Assembly (NCBI GenBank): GCA_935421135.1
Contig: OW285189.1
Location: 7,337,072-7,401,071, forward strand
Direction: 5' to 3'
Source: Bugulina stolonifera
Lineage: Eukaryota > Bryozoa > Gymnolaemata > Cheilostomatida > Bugulidae
DNA length: 64,000 nt
Shown in pieces: positions 59,817 to 64,000 of this stretch (positions are counted from its first letter, which is position 1; each line of letters starts with the position of its first letter). Under the pieces are notes generated by a model, which was not told where the DNA came from, searched no databases, and was given only the letters and a program-made list of their open reading frames with translations. The translations under genes and the position numbers were made by a program.

Positions 59817-60699
59817 CAGAATTGGGTCCAAGTCGACTTGCAAGTCAACAAGTCAAGTCATTTCTAAAATTTTGGAGGCAAGTCGAGTCCAAGTCAAGTC
59901 AGTGCTGCCTCAGTCAAGTCAAGTCGAAGTCTTGTCCACTTGCAAGTCAAAATGCAAGTTAAGTGGCAGACAACTTCAAAAAATTTTGCATTTTTCAAAA
60001 CATCACATTTTTCTTTTAGTAGTCATTCTAATGCATGAAAACAATGCCAATGTGTAGCCGGGCATGTATGTTATACAACTATGGCAACAAGTCTATATAT
60101 ATGTAGTAATATTGGCACTACGGTTGAGACTGGTCATGTAGTATTATATATTAGTAATGGTGATACAGTGTTACATGACATATAAACAGCACATGGTACA
60201 GTATAGAGTATCCACTGGCCAGTCCTGCTATTCCAGTCTACATATTTTGGTAATTAACTAATTATTGCACTGTACATTGTATTCACTACTTATACCACAC
60301 TTACACTACACTTACACTACTTACACTGTGTGTACTTTTGACTATACACTGTGTAGTCTCACGTACACACAGCCTAGTTATTGCATTTGATGTGTATCCT
60401 CATAGCAAACCTTGATATAATCTCAATGTTGCCAGTAGCACTGATGAAGTAAAAATATTAAATAGGTAGACAATTGAGACCTTTTTTCCATGTTGGCTAT
60501 ACTCTGTACAAAATTTTTATCCTACACGTTGACTTGGTAGAACCCAAGTCAAAGTCACAAGTCGTTCAAGTGTCCAAGTCAAGTCAAGTCACATTGATGT
60601 GCAAGTCAAAGTCAAGTCAAGTCAACATGTTGGCAAGTCCAAGTCAAGTCGACTTGTGACTTGACTTGCCAAGTCATCTATGACTTGGACCCAGCTCTG
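59817..60699. mobile_element. hAT-type MITE with CAAGTC subterminal repeats
   Basis: Left end CAGAATTGGGTCCAAGTC and right end GACTTGGACCCAGCTCTG are inverted repeats. The exact 8-bp target duplication GCTATAAA flanks the element (59809-59816 and 60700-60707). Both subterminal zones are packed with CAAGTC/GACTTG hexamers (59826-59955 and 60530-60690), the usual kind of hAT transposase binding array. The 883-bp body has no transposase. Confidence 0.85.
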
Positions 60700-60707
60700 G
60701 CTATAAA

Positions 60708-61833
60708 TAAATAGCATCAGTAGAGTTTGGAAACTCAATTTCAATTTAGACTAAGGCTTTCTGTTGAGGCTGAGTCTGCGTCTCATTTTTAGTGTGGAAT
60801 CATGATACCTTTACCATTAGATGATTAGAATAATTATAATTATGAAGGAATATCCATACCTAAATTTTATCTATCTTAATGATAATAGAAAAAAAAACAA
60901 TGGCCTTTTAATATAAATCATAGCGATTACAATTAGAATTTCAAAAGGTTAATGTGATATACATGTACAATGCTTTGTGAATATTTAACTAATACAAGTA
61001 TAACTACTGCTGACAGACTACAGTGCAGTTTAGCTTTTACTCATCACTCTCATGAACATTCATTTATTTGTAACTTTGTTTGCATTACAAAGGTTATGTC
61101 ATGTGTTTGAGGTAGCATTGAGACGTACTCAGCTATTATTTATATATTTATTATTGTAGTACTGGTGTTATCCTATGTTTTTGCCTCCCCAGGCTATATT
61201 TAGAACAACTAGGCCACAATACAATGTATAGGTATATAGAAGAAAACAATAATAGCTGTCTTATATAGTGTTGCCAGATGAAATACCGGATCTACCAAAG
61301 AAGGTAACTACTTAGTGCTAGCAAAAGGGAAGCTCAGAAAAATTCAAAAACTTGCACAGGCTGCTCTGCAGCTATATTAGTAAATTCTGTGAAATCATTT
61401 GTTCATTACTGTACTCTTTCTATGCAAACAGTTTAAATTCAAGGAATTTCTCGATATGACATAAAGCAAACAGCTGCATCTTCATAACAAAGTTAAGTTC
61501 GAAGCAGCATTGAATAGTGCTAGCTGTTCAAGTGTGGGTAAGAGGAAACAACTCTGCTTATAGTAACACAGATGCAACAAACCTAAACAAGAAAGGCTGC
61601 ATTGAACTTAAACATAAACCACATGTCATAACCCCCTTACTATTGATTTGTAATTTTTTTATTTGTTAACAGGTCATCAAATCATTAAACTAATGGTTCA
61701 TCTGTTCAAGTTGTCCTTCAGTAGTGCATGCTTCTCTCAGCGTAAGACCAGCATTGATGATTAACAACATTCATGGTTAACAACTAACTGGACAGTTTCT
61801 TCGAATGTTCTTGACTTTCTACGTCTTACGTCA
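60708..61833. other. Intergenic region upstream of MIB1
   Basis: AT-rich sequence with no convincing ORF, tRNA or terminal repeats. It should contain the MIB1 promoter or 5' UTR, but no core promoter motif was identified with confidence. Confidence 0.45.
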
Positions 61834-63733
61834 ATGGCTGTGGAGAATAACCCAAATTGGAATCATCAAAACAGAACTTCCAGGACAAATGTACTTGAAG
61901 GGATAGGCAGTCGGGTGATTCGTGGACCAAGCTGGAAATGGGGAAAACAGGATGGAGGCGATGGTCATGTAGGAACTATTCGAAATTTTGAGTCTCCTGA
62001 AGAAGTGGTTGTAGTATGGGATAATGGTACGGCGGCAAACTATAGATGTTCTGACTATTATGATTTAAGATTGCTAGACACATCACCGACAGGAATCCGG
62101 CATGATGGGGCTGTTTGCGACACCTGCAGGACTCAACCTATATTTGGAATTCGGTGGATGTGTGCAGAATGTACAAGCTATGACTTGTGCTCCACTTGTT
62201 ATCACTCGGACAAGCACAACGTCAGACATAGATTTTTTAGGCTGAATGCCCCTGGTCAGGAGAAAACTCTGATGGAGTCACGTCGCAAGGCAAAGAAGAT
62301 ATCTCTCCGGGGCATATATCCGGGTGCAAGAGTAGTTAGAGGTGTTGATTGGCAATGGGATGACCAAGATGGCGGCAGTGGGAGACGTGGGAAAGTCACT
62401 GAAATTCAAGATTGGAGTGCAGTCAGTTTGAAGAGTGCAGCCTATGTTTTATGGGACAATGGAGCCAAAAATCTGTACAGAATGGGGTTTGATGGTAAAT
62501 ATACGATTAAAATTTAGCTATTCATGTTTACTGTACAAATCAGCCTACCAATTATAATTCCCGCACTTATCAAAACTTTAAATCTCAGCAGTATAGGCCT
62601 AAGTGAGTATAAGCCTAAGTGAGTTAGGTGTGTACAAATTAAAATTAAGGTAGGACTAACAGAGAAATGTGTACCTTGTAGGCTATGTTTAAAGACAGGA
62701 GTACCCTACTGGTTTCGCTTCATATCTGATCAACTGTTATAATTGTAGGGATGATGGATCTGAAAGTAGTGAATGATGCTAAAGGTGGATCAGTTTATAA
62801 GGAACATTTGCCACTTCTTGGGCAGCATAATCCTGAGCTGAAGGCATCACATACTTCCTATCAAGTAGGAGACCAGGTAAGCAGGCTATCGGCACTGTCT
62901 TATGTACTAGATAGTGTACTAGCTTCAATACTGTGTAGTGTCACTCTATCACAGTTCACCCTCAGCGTTATACTAGACGTGAGTATTTGGAGCATTCATC
63001 ACATTAGTGAGTGGAATGAATACTTGCCAAGGTGCTGTATTCTAACCTAAGTACCATGTGTGTAGCGTCATGAATTACATCCAACACTTTAGAGTGTTTT
63101 GCTCACAAAAACCACTTTTGGTTTGCTCAATGTCCAAAAGATCTTTTAATAAAACTGTGTTAACTTATTTTCCTAAGAGATATTTGAGACGATAGAGTTC
63201 ATAATAACAGGTCTTCAACATGATCAGACAGATCTCTCAATTTTATTAGACATTTTAGAACAAAAGCACGAAAGTTTATTTCTTGCTGACGAAAATCTGA
63301 TTTATTCTTTGATAGGATACCAGAATCAAATATTGAACACTTTTCCTGATAAACGACTACATGTTAGCCATCACACAAATGCATTCTAACATGCGACCAC
63401 AGCACTGCACATACATGTAAAAGGTTCAAATAGTGATCATAACAATGAAGATTAAGACCATGATCGTCTCATTTTACTAGCTGTTCCTTTTGAAAATGTC
63501 TAGTAGCGAGTTGAAGTGGTTTAGGTATTATATGATATCTGTTACAGGTCTGCATAGACCTAGAACTGGAGATAGTGCAGTCACTACAACACGGTCATGG
63601 TGGCTGGACAGATGGCATGTACGAGTGCATGAGTACTAATGGTACAGTGGTGGGTGTTGATGAAGATCATGATATAGTCGTCTCTTACCCTAGCAGTAAC
63701 AGGTGGGTGTGGTCAGACAACTCCAGCCATGTG
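61834..63733 (+). CDS. MIB1: Mind bomb E3 ubiquitin ligase, first three exons (gene continues past the window)
   Basis: Mind bomb ubiquitinates Delta/Jagged-type Notch ligands at the plasma membrane and so promotes their endocytosis. Exons 61834-62494, 62749-62876 and 63548-63733 give 325 residues in phase. The order is first Mib/Herc2 domain ([19 protein letters not shown]... [13 protein letters not shown], about residues 25-93), ZZ zinc finger ([19 protein letters not shown] plus [13 protein letters not shown]), second Mib/Herc2 domain ([19 protein letters not shown] ... [13 protein letters not shown]), then the Mib repeat [19 protein letters not shown] with [16 protein letters not shown]. 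This matches the MIB1/MIB2 family closely, and the second half looks most like MIB1. Ankyrin repeats and RING fingers would lie to the right of the window. The start context GTCAATGGCT is acceptable and there is no upstream in-frame alternative of note. Confidence 0.93.
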
Positions 63734-64000
63734 GTTAGTAAATTAATAATAAGCTTGCAAATGATTTTCTAACCCATTATGCATTCTGTATGTAAAGATT
63801 TCAGTTCATAGAAAGTGTAGTAATGTTTACATTGATATACATGTACATGTATAATGTATACATGTATATTTTATGTACTTATATAAGGGAGATTACAGCG
63901 ATTAGCATAACTTCTACCAGTTAACTTGGGGGCAACGCAGTAAGACTACGCAGCCTTTGGGTCTTCCTTCACTTTAAGTCTCAACTGAATTACATATAGC

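Overview
The window is nuclear DNA from an animal, most likely a marine invertebrate. It is AT-rich, its genes are split into many short exons with GT-AG introns of a few hundred bases to about 2 kb, and introns are full of small inverted-repeat transposons and tandem arrays. The genes are metazoan: dihydropyrimidine dehydrogenase (DPYD, twice), a C-type lectin/sushi membrane protein, vitamin K-dependent gamma-glutamyl carboxylase (GGCX) and the mind bomb ubiquitin ligase (MIB1). The phylum cannot be fixed from sequence reading alone. All gene models are manual reconstructions from conserved protein sequence plus splice sites; frames are phase-consistent throughout.

Layout. 1-3385: cluster of four related LTR-like promoter repeats (two plus, two minus) with two MITEs. 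About 3385-38620: a large imperfect inverted duplication (palindrome) centred near 23945, each arm carrying a DPYD gene, transcribed outward from a shared 0.4 kb promoter. The left copy (3727-23758, minus) has exons 1-19; the right copy (24171-40294, plus) has all 22 exons and encodes 1021 residues. The left arm stops inside intron 19, directly against the LTR-like cluster, so the left copy lacks, in this window, the exons for the C-terminal [4Fe-4S] ferredoxin domain. The arms differ by many insertions, including a 6.5 kb transposon in left intron 16.

41406-45028 (plus): a four-exon gene for a single-pass receptor-like protein with signal peptide, C-type lectin domain, five sushi modules, transmembrane helix and basic tail. 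46281-58759 (minus): GGCX, 15 exons, 763 residues. 59817-60699: a hAT-type MITE with 8-bp target duplications. 61834 to the right edge (plus): first three exons of MIB1, running off the window.

The genes are not an operon and have no obvious shared pathway: DPYD does the first step of pyrimidine breakdown, GGCX modifies secreted proteins in the ER, MIB1 acts in Notch ligand endocytosis. The most unusual signals are the divergent DPYD palindrome with one 3'-truncated copy; two independent minisatellites, in DPYD and in GGCX, whose unit is the end of an exon plus its 5' splice site; and a long-TIR transposon with unidentified coding exons and a related 134-bp MITE.
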